Below, in pieces: positions 52,764 to 64,000 of a stretch of DNA of 64,000 nt (positions within the stretch are counted from its first letter, which is position 1; each line of letters starts with the position of its first letter). The notes below the pieces were generated by a model, which was given only the letters and a program-made list of their open reading frames with translations, did not search any database and was not told the origin of the DNA. Source of the DNA: Candidatus Palibaumannia cicadellinicola (GTDB lineage: Bacteria; Pseudomonadota; Gammaproteobacteria; Enterobacterales; Enterobacteriaceae). A program made the position numbers and the translations under genes. Location: contig NZ_CP008985.1 of the NCBI RefSeq assembly GCF_000754265.1, positions 372,001 through 436,000 of the forward strand. The letters are read 5' to 3'.

Positions 52764-54230
52764 TCATAGTCCTGAATCTATCGGTTGTGCCCACTGAACA
52801 ATATTAATTAATGGTTGTGGATAAAGCCCAAAGAACAGTACTAGTAATGAAGATGTCAGCACAATCATCCCACTGCCTGTTAACACCCAGTGAGAAGGAG
52901 TATTTCGGCGTATATTTTTAGGAATATCTAAATATAAGTTAACCATAATACGTAAATAGAAAAATAGGCCAATAGCACTGCTAACTATCACGCCGCTGGT
53001 TAACCACCATAGCTGGCTATTTACGGTTAAAGCAATCACATAGAACTTACCTATAAAGCCAAGTGTTATCGGAATACCAGCTAGCGATAGCATCATTACC
53101 GTCATTACAGCCGAAAGAACCGGCTGATGCCAAAATAAACCACGATAGGAAGATAGTAAATCTGTATCCTGACCGCGGTAAGGACTAGACATTATACTTA
53201 CAACTCCAAATGCTCCTAAGTTCGCAAATAGATAACCTACTAAATAAACTCCTACGGTTTCCAGTACTAAGGTATGTGGCATAGCAAGAAAACTTACTAA
53301 GACATAACCAAGATGAGCGATTGAAGAGCAACCTAATACCCGTTTAATGTTACTTTGGCTTAGAGCCATTAAATTGCCGAAAAGCATAGAGCAAAAAGCT
53401 ATTATAGCTAAGACTAATTGTATTTTATTGTTATTAATTAAAGGAGCGTAACATAATAAGCGCATCACGCTAGCAAAAATAGCAATTTTGCTAACTGTGG
53501 CCAAAAAAGTAGAAACCGGCGCTGGCGCACCCTGATAAACATCTGGCGTCCACAGATGAAATGGTACCAATGACAGCTTAAAACCAATTCCAACTATCAT
53601 CATTCCTAATCCTGCTAGCAATATAGGATTATATAACATAGCATCATTTAGGCTCTGACCTATGCCAATAAACGATAGTTGCCCAGTTGCAGCATATACT
53701 AATGCTACGCCGAATAAAAGGAAAGAGGAGGTAACTGACGATAATAATGTGTATTTAATACTAGCTTCAAGTGATTGCTTTGTGCAGTAGGCATACCCTA
53801 TCATACCGAATAAAGGTAGAGAAATTAGCTCAATACCAAGGAATAGTGCAGTGAGATGGTTAGCGCAAGCTAGTATAATGCCTCCTATTGTAGCGATAAG
53901 AACTAGCATATAGAACTCATCGCGTTTACCTTCATATCCTGTTAGCCAGGTATAAGCTAATATAGTAGTTGCTAAACTAGCTATTAGTATAATACCGATA
54001 TAGAAGATCGAAAAACTATCAACACGTATGAGCTGCGTAAAATCAGTAACGTCGCTATTACGACTATGTGCAACCCAAAATAGCGACAATAACGCTAGAT
54101 TTAAACCTATTACCGTTAAGGTTGCGCTAAGAAAATGGTTACGTCGCCAAGCAATACACAGCATTACAACAAAAACCGTTAATCCTACGATTAAAACTGG
54201 TAAGAGTGGAGTGATTATGATCATAATCAT
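52764..54230 (-). CDS. nuoN: NADH-quinone oxidoreductase subunit N
   Basis: NuoN is one of three antiporter-like subunits that pump protons in complex I. It has 488 residues (E. coli 485) and about 14 hydrophobic segments. The antiporter signature region [20 protein letters not shown] (about 219-238) with key Lys and the Glu in [11 protein letters not shown] are present. It is the last gene of the operon. The start overlaps the nuoM stop by one base (TAATG), indicating coupling. Confidence 0.97.
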   Translation of the reverse strand: MIMIIITPLLPVLIVGLTVFVVMLCIAWRRNHFLSATLTVIGLNLALLSLFWVAHSRNSDVTDFTQLIRVDSFSIFYIGIILIASLATTILAYTWLTGYEGKRDEFYMLVLIATIGGIILACANHLTALFLGIELISLPLFGMIGYAYCTKQSLEASIKYTLLSSVTSSFLLFGVALVYAATGQLSFIGIGQSLNDAMLYNPILLAGLGMMIVGIGFKLSLVPFHLWTPDVYQGAPAPVSTFLATVSKIAIFASVMRLLCYAPLINNNKIQLVLAIIAFCSMLFGNLMALSQSNIKRVLGCSSIAHLGYVLVSFLAMPHTLVLETVGVYLVGYLFANLGAFGVVSIMSSPYRGQDTDLLSSYRGLFWHQPVLSAVMTVMMLSLAGIPITLGFIGKFYVIALTVNSQLWWLTSGVIVSSAIGLFFYLRIMVNLYLDIPKNIRRNTPSHWVLTGSGMIVLTSSLLVLFFGLYPQPLINIVQWAQPIDSGL

Positions 54231-55756
54231 TACTCCTTTACTATTAAAAGAGCAGGATTAACATCAAACCAGTGCTGAATATTTTGCATTGCAGCAGCTG
54301 AAGTATTCATAATAGGCTGTGGTATCCAACCTAGGAGCACCAGTAGTACAACTAATAATATCATCATCAGCTGTTCTCGTAGCGTCATCTTTGCTAAGAT
54401 ATTGTTGGATTTTGTTGGTCCGTAGTAGGCACGCTGCATCATAATTAGAGAATAAACAGAAGCAAAAACCAAGCTAAAAGTAGAAATGATTGTAATCATA
54501 GGAACAATTGAGAAGCAGCCAAACAAGATTGCTATCTCACCAACAAAGTTTCCTGTACCCGGCATACCTAGCATCGCCATGGCAAAAAACAGAGCAAATG
54601 CTGGAATTAAGCTAAGTCGACTCCATAAACCACCCATCATACGCATATCACGGGTATGTAAACGTTCATATAACTGACCGCAGATTATAAATAAACCAGC
54701 AGCAGATAGGCTATGAGCTATCATTTGTACGACAGTTCCCTGAAAAGCAAGTTCGTTGCCGCTGTAGATCGCAATTAATACTAAGCCCATGTGGGAAATG
54801 TTCGTATAAGCGATAAATCGCTTAATATCTATTTGTGAAAAAGCAATCCAGGCTCCGTAGAAAATACCAACTACTCCAAACCACATTGCTATAGGAGCAA
54901 ACTTATGGGATGCATGCGGGAATAACGGTAAGTTAAAACGTAGTAATCCATAGGCAGCAGTTTTAAGTAAAATGCCTGCTAAATCTACCGAACCGGCGGT
55001 AGGAGCCTGACTATGGACATCAGGTAGCCAGCCGTGTAGTGGCACTATTGGCATTTTTACAGCAAAAGCCAAGAAAAAGCCAAGCATTAACAAATATTCT
55101 ACTTGATCCGACATCGGTGTTAACAAAAGATCATTGTAGTTAAAAGTCCAAACCCCTGTAGCATTATAGTGTACAAAAACTAGCCCTAAGATAGCGACCA
55201 GCATCACCAGACCACTAGCTTGAGTATAAATAAAAAATTTATTGGCGACGGTAATACGAATCTTACCGTCCGACGCCTTATGACCCCATAATGAAATTAA
55301 AAAATACATGGGTACTAACATGAGTTCCCAAAATATAAAAAAAAGAAATATATCAATTGCCATAAATACGCCGATAACACTGCCTGATATCCACAGCAAG
55401 TTAAGGTAGAAAAAACCCTGGTAACGCTTAATTTCAATCCAAGAACAAAGAATAGCTAGTATGCCTAAAAAGCTAGTCAGTACCACCATCAGCATCGATA
55501 GGCCATCCAATGTCAAATGAATGTTGATTCCAAACCTTGGAATCCAAGGTAATAGATATTCGGCCTGCCATTGCGGTAATCCATGTGCGATGGCTATCTG
55601 GAAGCTCCCCTCATGCCATAGTAACAAAGACAGCCCTAGAGTCAGCATCATCGCGATAAAAGCGATACAGCGTGGTATCCTGGGACCAAAATGTTCGCAT
55701 TGCCAACATAATAAACCGCCTATAAAAGGGATCAAAATGAGCCAAGGTAGTAGCAT
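54230..55756 (-). CDS. nuoM: NADH-quinone oxidoreductase subunit M
   Basis: NuoM is a second antiporter-like proton-pumping subunit. It has 508 residues (E. coli 509). The conserved Glu in [16 protein letters not shown] and the Lys in [23 protein letters not shown] are present. It lies 110 bp downstream of nuoL and overlaps nuoN by one base. The 110-bp spacer is a little longer than in E. coli. Confidence 0.97.
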   Translation of the reverse strand: MLLPWLILIPFIGGLLCWQCEHFGPRIPRCIAFIAMMLTLGLSLLLWHEGSFQIAIAHGLPQWQAEYLLPWIPRFGINIHLTLDGLSMLMVVLTSFLGILAILCSWIEIKRYQGFFYLNLLWISGSVIGVFMAIDIFLFFIFWELMLVPMYFLISLWGHKASDGKIRITVANKFFIYTQASGLVMLVAILGLVFVHYNATGVWTFNYNDLLLTPMSDQVEYLLMLGFFLAFAVKMPIVPLHGWLPDVHSQAPTAGSVDLAGILLKTAAYGLLRFNLPLFPHASHKFAPIAMWFGVVGIFYGAWIAFSQIDIKRFIAYTNISHMGLVLIAIYSGNELAFQGTVVQMIAHSLSAAGLFIICGQLYERLHTRDMRMMGGLWSRLSLIPAFALFFAMAMLGMPGTGNFVGEIAILFGCFSIVPMITIISTFSLVFASVYSLIMMQRAYYGPTKSNNILAKMTLREQLMMILLVVLLVLLGWIPQPIMNTSAAAMQNIQHWFDVNPALLIVKE

Positions 55757-55866
55757 GAAGTTTTGCTTTCCTTATTTGAACAAATTGATTAATGAATATC
55801 TCATGAGCTGAGTTAGCTCTTTAACACTACTCTATTTACTCTATGCTGACAGCATCATCTAAGTTT

Positions 55867-57717
55867 TTAACTAAAGATTAGTAAGACCATAACGATCACT
55901 GCACCAAAACTCATCGACGCTGCATACCAACGTAACTTCCCATTCTCGCTTATATTCAGGCATAGTCCTAACCATCTAATTAGTACCGCCGGAGTATTCA
56001 TTAAAGTATTGAGCGGATCTGATGATAAAAGTTGGGCAATAGCCAAATAAGGCTTGACGAACACCTTGTCATATAGCCAGTCAAAACCCCAGGCATTAAA
56101 CCAGCATCTAAAAATTAAACGTCCTAATCCATTAGTAGATAATAGGTTAACTAGTCGGCGCTGACCAAGCCATAATATGGCTGCCAGACATATACCGATT
56201 ATAGTTACTGTACTAGAAGCTATCTCTAATACATACTTGTATTCGTAATTTAAGTCGCTTGCTGGTAGAACATTTACTAGTGGCTGTATGATCCAAGTAC
56301 CAATATAGGTGGATAATATAAGTAGCACTATCAAAGGAAAATAATAACTTAGGTTTCTATGACGGAAAGAATAAGCTTTAATCTGCTCTTGGCCATGGAA
56401 CAAGACGAATAACATGCGGAAGGTATACATTGAGGTCAAAAATTCTCCAAGTAATCCTACTAACATCAGAGTATTATGTCCGTTAGACAAAGCACTACAT
56501 AATATCTCCTTCTTAGAATAAAAACCGGCCGTTAATAGCGGTAGCCCAGATAGTGCGGCACAACCTACAAGGAAACTAAGATAAACTAGAGGAAACGATT
56601 TACGTAGACCGCCAAGGTTAAAAATATTTTGCTCATGATGGCAGGCAAGGATTATGCTGCCAGAGCAGAGAAATAGAAGAGCTTTAAAAAAAGCATGAGT
56701 CATAAGATGGAAAATAGCGGAATCCCATGCATGCACGCCTAGAGCGATAAACATATAACTAATTTGGCTCATAGTAGAATATGCCAAAATTCTTTTAATA
56801 TCTGTCTGTATCAGAGCAGAAAAAGATGCTATTACTAACGTAATAGCGCCAATTAAACCTACTAGATAAAGCACATCTGGTGCCAGTAAAAACAAACCAT
56901 GGGTCCGTGCGATCAAGTAAACACCAGCGGTGACCATAGTAGCTGCGTGGATCAAAGCTGAAACCGGCGTTGGGCCAGCCATAGCATCTGCTAGCCAGGT
57001 TTGCAACGGTAGCTGTGCAGATTTTCCTACTGCGCCACCTAAAAGCAGTAGAGTAGCGCAGTTTATCACTGGTGAGCCCTTAGCAATTGTTTGTGACGCT
57101 CGGACAGTCATTTCGTAGTAATTTAATGTGCCCAGCTGGTAATAAAGGAAAAACATGGCTAAAACTAGCAGTACATCACCTATACGAGTAACTATAAAAG
57201 CCTTCATTGCCGCCTGACAATTTTTAGTATCAGTATAGTAAAAACCTATGAGTAGATAACTACATAGCCCAACTCCTTCCCAGCCAAAGAACATCATCAG
57301 TAAATTATCTGCCAGCACTAAAAGCACCATGCTGGTAATAAACAAGTTAGTGTACGCAAAAAAGCGCGAATATCCCTCGTCACCACGCATATACCAGGAA
57401 GCGTATAGATGAATTAAAAATCCAACACCTGTGATAATAGAAAGCATAGTAAGCGATAGTCGGTCAATAGTTAAAGCTAAGACAATACGAAAATTGTCTA
57501 CTGATATCCATGTCCACAAGGGCTGGTGAAAAACTACCGTGCCAACATAGTCTCGATTACCACTAACTAGTAAAACCCCCGCTGTGATCAGTGCAGCTAA
57601 ACCTATGCTCCCTACGCCGATAGTCGCAGTAACGTTATTTGACCAGCGTCCCTGAGAGAAAGCTAGTAGTAAAAATCCCAATAGGGGAGACAATATGATC
57701 AAATAGAGAATATTCAT
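55867..57717 (-). CDS. nuoL: NADH-quinone oxidoreductase subunit L
   Basis: NuoL is the distal proton-pumping subunit, with a long horizontal helix. It has 616 residues (E. coli 613), so the lateral helix region (about 525-616) is retained. The signature [19 protein letters not shown] and [22 protein letters not shown] are intact. The start overlaps nuoK by four bases. No lost key charge is apparent by eye. Confidence 0.97.
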   Translation of the reverse strand: MNILYLIILSPLLGFLLLAFSQGRWSNNVTATIGVGSIGLAALITAGVLLVSGNRDYVGTVVFHQPLWTWISVDNFRIVLALTIDRLSLTMLSIITGVGFLIHLYASWYMRGDEGYSRFFAYTNLFITSMVLLVLADNLLMMFFGWEGVGLCSYLLIGFYYTDTKNCQAAMKAFIVTRIGDVLLVLAMFFLYYQLGTLNYYEMTVRASQTIAKGSPVINCATLLLLGGAVGKSAQLPLQTWLADAMAGPTPVSALIHAATMVTAGVYLIARTHGLFLLAPDVLYLVGLIGAITLVIASFSALIQTDIKRILAYSTMSQISYMFIALGVHAWDSAIFHLMTHAFFKALLFLCSGSIILACHHEQNIFNLGGLRKSFPLVYLSFLVGCAALSGLPLLTAGFYSKKEILCSALSNGHNTLMLVGLLGEFLTSMYTFRMLFVLFHGQEQIKAYSFRHRNLSYYFPLIVLLILSTYIGTWIIQPLVNVLPASDLNYEYKYVLEIASSTVTIIGICLAAILWLGQRRLVNLLSTNGLGRLIFRCWFNAWGFDWLYDKVFVKPYLAIAQLLSSDPLNTLMNTPAVLIRWLGLCLNISENGKLRWYAASMSFGAVIVMVLLIFS

Positions 57718-58016
57718 CCGTGTATCTCACTGAGAATATCAATATTTAATGTATTGCGGTTGCGGTGTAACTGTAGTAGTAGTGCTAGACCGATGCTAGC
57801 TTCCCCAGCTGCTAGCGTTATTGCTAGGATATACATTACTTGTCCGTCTACCTGACCCCAATAGCTACCCGCAATGACTAAAGCTAACGCTGCAGCATTA
57901 ATCATTATTTCTAATCCTAGGAGTATAAAGAAAAAGTTACGTCTGATAATAATCCCAGCAAGACCTAAGACAAATAAAATAGCGGCTATACTTAAACCGT
58001 ATGATAATGAGATCAT
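57714..58016 (-). CDS. nuoK: NADH-quinone oxidoreductase subunit K
   Basis: NuoK is a small three-helix subunit that lines a proton channel. It has 100 residues, the E. coli length. Two membrane glutamates are visible: Glu36 in [15 protein letters not shown], and one in [15 protein letters not shown] (about 72). It lies between nuoJ (11 bp) and nuoL (overlap of four bases). Confidence 0.97.
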   Translation of the reverse strand: MISLSYGLSIAAILFVLGLAGIIIRRNFFFILLGLEIMINAAALALVIAGSYWGQVDGQVMYILAITLAAGEASIGLALLLQLHRNRNTLNIDILSEIHG

Positions 58017-58027
58017 CTTCTTTCCTC

Positions 58028-58558
58028 TTAGGAACTATTAGTATTTTGGCAATATATCTGGCTGTTATATCTTGCATGACTACCAAGATGAAATGCTACT
58101 ACTAGACCTGCTAGTAGTAGTATTGATGCTAATTCGACCGCGAATACATAAGGACCAAAGAGCGATATTCCAATTCTTTTAGCCTCAATTAACTGGTAAC
58201 TAATATTATGCTCACTAACATAATAGAAAACGTGCAATAAGATTGCTAGTAGTCCTATTGATAACAGCGAAGGTCCTAACCATATCTTAGGCTGAAGCAA
58301 GTCCTGCTCATACTGCTTGCTGCAATTGTTCATATTTAGCATCATGACTACAAACACAAATAGAACCATAATAGCGCCTGCGTATATTATAATTTCTAGA
58401 GCACCTGCAAAATAAGCGCCAATGGAAAAAAACATGCAGGCAACAGCCAGTAGTGAAATTATGAGATATAATAGCGCATAGATCGGTTGGTTATGGGTAA
58501 TTACACGTAAAACAGCTAATATTGCTATCATGCCAGAAAAGTAAAATACCAATTCCAT
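58028..58558 (-). CDS. nuoJ: NADH-quinone oxidoreductase subunit J
   Basis: NuoJ is a five-helix membrane subunit. It has 176 residues (E. coli 184), shorter at the C-terminus. The conserved block [27 protein letters not shown] (about 49-75), containing the functional pi-bulge region, is intact. It is 27 bp downstream of nuoI and 11 bp upstream of nuoK, with GAG-rich sequences before the start. Confidence 0.96.
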   Translation of the reverse strand: MELVFYFSGMIAILAVLRVITHNQPIYALLYLIISLLAVACMFFSIGAYFAGALEIIIYAGAIMVLFVFVVMMLNMNNCSKQYEQDLLQPKIWLGPSLLSIGLLAILLHVFYYVSEHNISYQLIEAKRIGISLFGPYVFAVELASILLLAGLVVAFHLGSHARYNSQIYCQNTNSS

Positions 58559-58585
58559 ACTCAGCTCCTGAGTATTTAAAGTTAT

Positions 58586-59128
58586 TTAGGGTAGTAGATT
58601 TTTAACGTCAATGGGTTTAGCTTCGTTTTCTGCGTCACCTTTATATTTACCATCAATAGCTATGCCAGCCATACGATAAAAATTATATTCTGGATATTTA
58701 CCAGGCCCAGAAATAAGAAGATCTGCTTTCTCATATACAAGGTCCTGTCGTCTAAACTCACTCATTTCAAAATCAGGAGTTAGTTGAATTGCAGTAGTAG
58801 GACAAGCTTCTTCACATAAACCGCAGAAAATACAGCGTGAGAAGTTGATACGAAAAAACTCCGGATACCATCGACCGTCTTTAGTAGAAGCTTTCTGTAA
58901 CGAAATACAATCGACTGGACAAGCTACTGCACACAAATTACAGGCTACACAACGCTCATTTCCATCAGGATCGCGAGTTAGTACAACACGACCACGAAAA
59001 CGTGAGGTATTATGAATGGGTATATCTGGATACATGCGGGTTTCACGTTTATTGAATGCTTGTATACCAATCATCCAGATGCTGCGCAATATGGTACAAC
59101 AACCTATTACTAGTTTTTTTAATGTCAT
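58586..59128 (-). CDS. nuoI: NADH-quinone oxidoreductase subunit I
   Basis: NuoI is a ferredoxin-like subunit that binds clusters N6a and N6b. It has 180 residues, as in E. coli. Both 4Fe-4S motifs are complete: [12 protein letters not shown] at about 60-71 and [12 protein letters not shown] at about 99-110. Its start overlaps the nuoH stop by four bases. It is expected to pass electrons from NuoG toward NuoB (not in this window). Confidence 0.98.
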   Translation of the reverse strand: MTLKKLVIGCCTILRSIWMIGIQAFNKRETRMYPDIPIHNTSRFRGRVVLTRDPDGNERCVACNLCAVACPVDCISLQKASTKDGRWYPEFFRINFSRCIFCGLCEEACPTTAIQLTPDFEMSEFRRQDLVYEKADLLISGPGKYPEYNFYRMAGIAIDGKYKGDAENEAKPIDVKNLLP

Positions 59129-60126
59129 GATTGATTATATCCAGACTGTATTGAGGAATGGTATAGAATCACTATTGCCGTTACCAACAAGTTAATTAAC
59201 GTAAGCGGTAAGCCAAGTTTCCAACTTAACATCATCACTTGGTCGTAACGTGGACGTGGTAATGCTGCGCGGATTAAGATAAATAAAACGATAAATAAGC
59301 ATGTTTTAAGAGCAAACCAAATAAAAGGTGGCAACCATGGCCCTTGCCAGCCACCGAAGAATAAGGTTACCGTTAGCGCAGAGATAGTAATAATACTAAT
59401 ATACTCACCGATGAAAAAGAGCCCGAATTTCATTCCAGAATATTCTATATGATAACCATCAGCTAGTTCTTGTTCTGATTCTGGTTGATCGAATGGATGG
59501 CGGTGACAAACAGCCATACCAGCCAAAAAAAATGTTATGAAGCCAAAAAACTGTGGTACCACATTCCATATATGTGCTTGATCTGCGATGATAGCACTGA
59601 GGTTAAATGAGCCAGCTTGTGCCACTACTCCCATAAGAGATAGACCGATAAATACCTCGTAACTAAGAGTTTGGGCTGCTGCACGCATTGCCCCTAATAA
59701 GGAATATTTGTTATTACTAGCCCAGCCGGCAAAAAGCACAGCGTATACCGATAGTCCAGCCATCATTAGGAAAAAAAGTACGCCAATATTGAGATCTATC
59801 ACTACCCAAGTAGGACTAACGGGTACAATAGCAAAAGCAAGTAGTAGCGAGTTAAATGCGATTACCGGTGCTAAGGTAAAAATCATCCTATCGGCAAAAG
59901 GCGGGGTCCAATCTTCTTTGAAGATTATTTTCACCAAGTCAGCGAATAATTGTAGTGATCCACCCCATCCAACTCTATTGGGTCCATAGCGATTCTGAAA
60001 TAAACCTAGCAAACGTCGTTCAACAAAACTCATATAAGCACCACTAGTCACTACTACTAGTAAGATTACTACAGCATTTACTACTGTTCGGGAGATTTCC
60101 GTGACATAAGGTGTTAACCAACTCAT
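59125..60126 (-). CDS. nuoH: NADH-quinone oxidoreductase subunit H
   Basis: NuoH is the membrane subunit at the quinone-binding tunnel. It has 333 residues (E. coli 325) with eight hydrophobic segments. The quinone-site loops are kept: [18 protein letters not shown] (about 37-54) and [19 protein letters not shown] (about 216-234). The start overlaps nuoG by four bases. The C-terminus carries a short extension. Confidence 0.97.
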   Translation of the reverse strand: MSWLTPYVTEISRTVVNAVVILLVVVTSGAYMSFVERRLLGLFQNRYGPNRVGWGGSLQLFADLVKIIFKEDWTPPFADRMIFTLAPVIAFNSLLLAFAIVPVSPTWVVIDLNIGVLFFLMMAGLSVYAVLFAGWASNNKYSLLGAMRAAAQTLSYEVFIGLSLMGVVAQAGSFNLSAIIADQAHIWNVVPQFFGFITFFLAGMAVCHRHPFDQPESEQELADGYHIEYSGMKFGLFFIGEYISIITISALTVTLFFGGWQGPWLPPFIWFALKTCLFIVLFILIRAALPRPRYDQVMMLSWKLGLPLTLINLLVTAIVILYHSSIQSGYNQS

Positions 60127-62852
60127 AAAGTCACCTCTCGTAGATTTTCGACATTTAATCCCGCTAGTATCACAGGAATACCGGGAAAACCGAGCGGTAA
60201 TCCAACCTGGCCAGTACTTAGAATATTGCTAAATCGTACAGGTAAACACCACTCTTGACTCGCACAACTAAAAGCGAGCATTGAGCCGCTATCAATACCC
60301 AGTCTAATAGCATCCATTCGGCTAATTATCACATACGGCGTTGGCATATATTTCTTAATTATCGGGGAGCGTTGCGAAGTTTCATCGCTGCCTAATAGAT
60401 GCCAGTAAGGTGCCACGCGCCAGGTACCATTATCCTGTGGAATAAAGGTATGTGGAATCATATGAAACCAATCTAAGATATCGTCGCTGGCCTCCAATAA
60501 CCTGACGCCAGGATCTCCATAACGTAAATTACCGCCAACTTCGTCTTGGAATTTATTCCAAGACTGTGATGAGTTCCACCCTGGCGCCCAAGGAAATGCT
60601 ATTTGCTGACGCGGCGCCATTGGATGATTGTTACCCTCCATGGAGAAAGTAAACATAGTGTCACTATCTTGTGAAACGCGAGGTTCATGCACGCTCATAT
60701 GGGCGATGGTAGCGGTACGACCACTATAGCGATGCGGTTCTCGAGCTAGTTTTTGACCATGAATACGAAATGCTGCATTAGGAGAAGTATGCTTAATTCT
60801 AGCTAGATGAGGTAACGCCTGTACCATAGCATCAATAACATTATCGAACTGAGTCCAGTGTACTTGACGACGGAGATAAGTCATGTGCAGCAAGTGTAAC
60901 CATCGCCAGCTTTCCAACATCATAACTTGTTGGTCATAGTAAGCCGGATTGTATACCTGAAAAAAGCGCTGCGCTCGACCTTCTTGGTTGATAAGAGTAC
61001 CATTACTTTCTGCGAAGCAAGTAGCAGATAAAATTAAATGTGCTTTATCTTGTAAAGCTGTGCGTTGATGATCTATCACGATCAGATTCTTAATATCTGC
61101 CAACACCTGGTCAATGCGTGAAGCTAAGGCATGTCGATAGAGATCATTTTCTAGCACAATAACACTATCCACAGTACCATACTCAAGCTTACTAAGAGCC
61201 TCATCTAAGCTACCACCACCCATCATGGCTAGACCCATACTGTTAGCACTTGAGGCTACAAAACTAATGCCTACCTTACTACCACGACTTTTCAGGGCAC
61301 GAGCTATGTTTGCAGCAGCAGCGATGATAGTGTTACTGCCAGCATTACTACCTGAAATAATCAATGGCTTACGCGCGTTGACCAGGGCCTCTACCACTAA
61401 TTTGATCTTACTTTGTAATGTTTGATCTAAATCATTAACCGCAGGAGCCTGATTATTCAGTGCGTGAGCGATAGCAAAACCTAGCCTTGCCTGATCGTCT
61501 ACGGGAGCATGATAACTCCACGCTGCTATATCGTCTAATTTAGTCTGATCAACATTAGTTACAAAGAGTGAGCTTTTTGTATTTTGCCCAAGATTCATCA
61601 TGGCTGCTACTTGCCAGTTTGATATTTTGTTTGAGGCTGCCATGGCTCGCATTTTACCTTTAACGGCCTGACGAACGGCAAGAGCTATGCGGGCGCCGGT
61701 CTGTGTAATATCTTCGCCTAAAACTAGTACAGTATCGTAGTTTTCTATTTCCCGTAGTGAAGGGGTATGAATTCCGCTATTTCGCAAAATTTTAAGTATT
61801 AATAACAATCTCTCTTGCTCAGCTTGAGCAATCCCTATATAGAAGTTATTTTCACCTACTAATTCGCGTAAAGCGAAGTTACTTTCAAGACTGGCACGCG
61901 GTGAGCCGATACCAATAATCTTATTTGCTTGACGCAATATATCCGCGCCACCTTCTATGGCTTGTTCAATATTTAGAGAAATCCAATTATTGCCGCGTCG
62001 CTGCAATGGCTGACGGGGTCGATCTTTTAAGTTGACATAACCATAGCCAAAGCGACCACTATCGCACAAGAAGTAGTGGTTTACGCTACCATTGTAACGG
62101 TTCTCGATACGGCGTAATTCCCCATAGCGTTCGCCTGGGCTGATATTGCAGCCAATACTACACTGCTGGCAGATACTAGGTGCGAACTGCATGTCCCACT
62201 TACGATTATAGCGTTCAGAGTGAGTTTTATCGGTAAAAACTCCGGTAGGGCAAATTTCTACTAGATTACCGGAAAATTCGCTCTCTAGTACCCCTTCCTG
62301 TGAACGTCCAAAGTAAATGTTATCGTTTATACCGTAAACTCCGAGATCTTTTCCACCGGCATAATCTTTATAATAACGTACACAGCGGTAGCAAACTATA
62401 CAGCGATTCATCTCATGCGATATAAATGGTCCTAGATATTGATTATAGTGAGTACGTTTAGTAAATCGGTAACGACGTAGATTTTGTCCGGTCATTACTG
62501 TCATATCCTGTAGATGACAGTTTCCGCCTTCCTCGCATACCGGACAGTCATGGGGATGGTTAATCATTAGCCATTCGACTATACTTTTACGAAACTGTCT
62601 CGCTTCATCATCATTAATAGAAATTCTAGTTCCTGCAGCGACAGGTGTCATACAGGACATTACTAATTGACCGAAGGTATCATCGGCATTTTTGTATTGC
62701 TTAATTGCACACTGGCGGCAAGCACCTACACTACCTAGTACTGGATGCCAGCAAAAATAAGGAAGATCTAAACCTAGGGAAAGACACGCTTCTAGTAGAT
62801 TGTTTGACTCATTAACATCATACTTTTTACCGTCTATATAAATAGTCACCAT
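60123..62852 (-). CDS. nuoG: NADH-quinone oxidoreductase subunit G
   Basis: NuoG carries several iron-sulphur clusters of the peripheral arm. I choose the start at 62852 ([11 protein letters not shown]), matching E. coli MATIHVDG; an ATG at 62861 (MLTMVTI) is also possible, as older E. coli annotation began MLMATI. It has 909 residues (E. coli 908-910). The 2Fe-2S Cys set lies near 34-67, the [14 protein letters not shown] motif near 97-110, CIVCYRC and CPTG near 145-205, and the extra N7 cluster motif CQQCSIGC with a later Cys near 228-263 is complete. The C-terminal molybdopterin-like fold is full length. Confidence 0.97.
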   Translation of the reverse strand: MVTIYIDGKKYDVNESNNLLEACLSLGLDLPYFCWHPVLGSVGACRQCAIKQYKNADDTFGQLVMSCMTPVAAGTRISINDDEARQFRKSIVEWLMINHPHDCPVCEEGGNCHLQDMTVMTGQNLRRYRFTKRTHYNQYLGPFISHEMNRCIVCYRCVRYYKDYAGGKDLGVYGINDNIYFGRSQEGVLESEFSGNLVEICPTGVFTDKTHSERYNRKWDMQFAPSICQQCSIGCNISPGERYGELRRIENRYNGSVNHYFLCDSGRFGYGYVNLKDRPRQPLQRRGNNWISLNIEQAIEGGADILRQANKIIGIGSPRASLESNFALRELVGENNFYIGIAQAEQERLLLILKILRNSGIHTPSLREIENYDTVLVLGEDITQTGARIALAVRQAVKGKMRAMAASNKISNWQVAAMMNLGQNTKSSLFVTNVDQTKLDDIAAWSYHAPVDDQARLGFAIAHALNNQAPAVNDLDQTLQSKIKLVVEALVNARKPLIISGSNAGSNTIIAAAANIARALKSRGSKVGISFVASSANSMGLAMMGGGSLDEALSKLEYGTVDSVIVLENDLYRHALASRIDQVLADIKNLIVIDHQRTALQDKAHLILSATCFAESNGTLINQEGRAQRFFQVYNPAYYDQQVMMLESWRWLHLLHMTYLRRQVHWTQFDNVIDAMVQALPHLARIKHTSPNAAFRIHGQKLAREPHRYSGRTATIAHMSVHEPRVSQDSDTMFTFSMEGNNHPMAPRQQIAFPWAPGWNSSQSWNKFQDEVGGNLRYGDPGVRLLEASDDILDWFHMIPHTFIPQDNGTWRVAPYWHLLGSDETSQRSPIIKKYMPTPYVIISRMDAIRLGIDSGSMLAFSCASQEWCLPVRFSNILSTGQVGLPLGFPGIPVILAGLNVENLREVTL

Positions 62853-62887
62853 AGTGAGCATACTCACGTTAATCAAAAAAAATTTAA

Positions 62888-64000
62888 TTATAAATCAGTG
62901 CACTTTCTATAATTGTTTTGTATCCCGGCAATATTACGCGTATTACCAATATAGTCGGCGGAAATACCTGCTTCGAACTCTAATCTGAAATATTTTATTG
63001 CACTTTGTAGCGGTTCTACTGCGCCTGGTGCATGGGCACAGAACGTCTTACCTGGGCCAAGGAAATGGCATAGTTGATCCAGAATTTCAATATCCCCCGG
63101 TTGTCCTTTTCCACTCTCGAGTGCACGTAGGAGCTTTACGCTCCATGGCAAGCCATCGCGGCACGGTGTACACCAACCACATGATTCGCGAGCGAAAAAT
63201 TCCTCTAGGTTGCGCGTTAACGATACCATATTGATATTATTATCTACCGCTATTGCTAGCGCTGTCCCTAAGCGGCTGCCTAATTGACGAACATGTTCAA
63301 AGTCCATCGGAACATCTAGGTGGTTTTGAGTTAAAAATCCCGTGCTGGCTCCTCCTGGCTGCCATGCTTTGAGAGTCATTCCATCCACGATGCCCCCAGC
63401 ATAATCTTCTAAAATTTCACGGGCTGTGATACCAAATGGTAGCTCCCATACACCGGGTTTTTTCACACGACCTGAGAAACCCATAAGCTTAGTACCTGCA
63501 TCATTGCTACTTTGTCCGGCGTTTATGCTTTTATACCATTCTACGCCGTACTCTAATATAGCTGGCACATTACACAACGTTTCTACGTTATTAACACAGG
63601 TTGGTTTGCCCCATAATCCGATAGTAGCCGGAAAGGGTGGTTTGGAGCGGGGATTAGCACGACGCCCCTCTAGTGAGTTTATAAGCGCGGTCTCTTCGCC
63701 ACAGATATAACGTCCAGCCCCGGTATGTAAAAAAATTTCTAAGTCAAATCCACTGCCTAGAATATTTTTACCAAGTAATCCTACTTCAGTAGCTTCTGCG
63801 AGAGCCTGGCGTAGGTGAACAGCAGCATTTATATATTCACCACGTAAGAATATATAACTACGATAAGCTTTAAGAGCAAAAGCTGCAATCAGTATTCCCT
63901 CTACTAGTAAATGAGGTAGTTGCTCCATTAACAAACGGTCTTTATAAGTGCCAGGCTCCATTTCATCAGCGTTGCACAGTAGATAGCGAATATTACTTGA
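62888..64000 (-). CDS. nuoF: NADH-quinone oxidoreductase subunit F, C-terminal part (cut by window end)
   Basis: NuoF binds FMN and NADH and holds the N3 cluster, so it is where electrons enter complex I. The frame is open to base 64000 and aligns from [22 protein letters not shown] onward. Present are the NADH and FMN loops [19 protein letters not shown], the Cys set [12 protein letters not shown] and the fourth Cys in [11 protein letters not shown]. The ATG at 63961 is internal, since homology runs past it. The gene ends 35 bp before nuoG. nuoA, B, C-D and E lie outside the window, if present. Confidence 0.97.
   Translation of the reverse strand, partial: SSNIRYLLCNADEMEPGTYKDRLLMEQLPHLLVEGILIAAFALKAYRSYIFLRGEYINAAVHLRQALAEATEVGLLGKNILGSGFDLEIFLHTGAGRYICGEETALINSLEGRRANPRSKPPFPATIGLWGKPTCVNNVETLCNVPAILEYGVEWYKSINAGQSSNDAGTKLMGFSGRVKKPGVWELPFGITAREILEDYAGGIVDGMTLKAWQPGGASTGFLTQNHLDVPMDFEHVRQLGSRLGTALAIAVDNNINMVSLTRNLEEFFARESCGWCTPCRDGLPWSVKLLRALESGKGQPGDIEILDQLCHFLGPGKTFCAHAPGAVEPLQSAIKYFRLEFEAGISADYIGNTRNIAGIQNNYRKCTDL

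Overview
The window is a stretch of a small, AT-rich gammaproteobacterial chromosome. Nearly every protein matches its Escherichia coli counterpart closely in length and motifs, but many neighbours that sit between these genes in E. coli are missing, leaving AT-rich spacers. There are no transposases, phage genes, restriction systems or CRISPR arrays. This pattern of enterobacterial gene order with deletions only, plus retained respiration and ribosome genes, is what obligate insect endosymbionts show. The gene set (complete-looking nuo operon, artPIQM, mntH, hns, proQ, ruvABC, pdxB) fits a sharpshooter symbiont such as Candidatus Baumannia cicadellinicola. That name is inference from memory, not a search.

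Layout: 1-2 kb, the 3' part of cls, a 658-bp spacer and hns. 2-4.4 kb, htpX, proQ and ftnA on the minus strand. 4.5-9.5 kb, zwf divergent from pykA, then an Nramp metal transporter (mntH) lying where E. coli has lpxM-mepM-znuACB. 9.7-15.8 kb, ruvB, ruvA, ruvC, yebC, aspS and ycdX, all minus. 16-20.5 kb, tRNA-Ser, then serS, lolA and a short ftsK. 20.8-25.3 kb, trxB, infA and the arginine transporter artPIQM. 25.7-39.3 kb, the S10, spc and alpha ribosomal operons in canonical order (rpsJ to rplQ), including rpmD and rpmJ, which are too short for a usual ORF cut-off. 39.35-39.8 kb, a minus-strand tRNA cluster Thr(TGT)-Tyr-Gly-Thr(GGT). 40-52.7 kb, coaA, sixA, prmB, aroC, fabB, pdxB, truA, accD, folC, dedD, cvpA, purF and ubiX, a run collinear with E. 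coli minus deleted genes (for example usg and dedA). 52.7-64 kb, the complex I operon on the minus strand from nuoN back to a partial nuoF.

The genes cover translation, recombination (RuvABC), division and chromosome handling (FtsK, DedD), redox (TrxB, Zwf, complex I), lipid synthesis (FabB, AccD), cofactors (CoaA, PdxB, FolC, AroC, UbiX) and import of arginine and manganese or iron. I found no clearly undescribed system. The most notable points are an FtsK that ends right after its motor domain without the DNA-reading gamma domain, an MntH that departs from the enterobacterial type and sits in the znu locus, a ferritin with an altered third iron site, a tRNA-Thr with an enlarged D-loop, and several AT-rich spacers with hairpins or promoter-like sequences but no gene.
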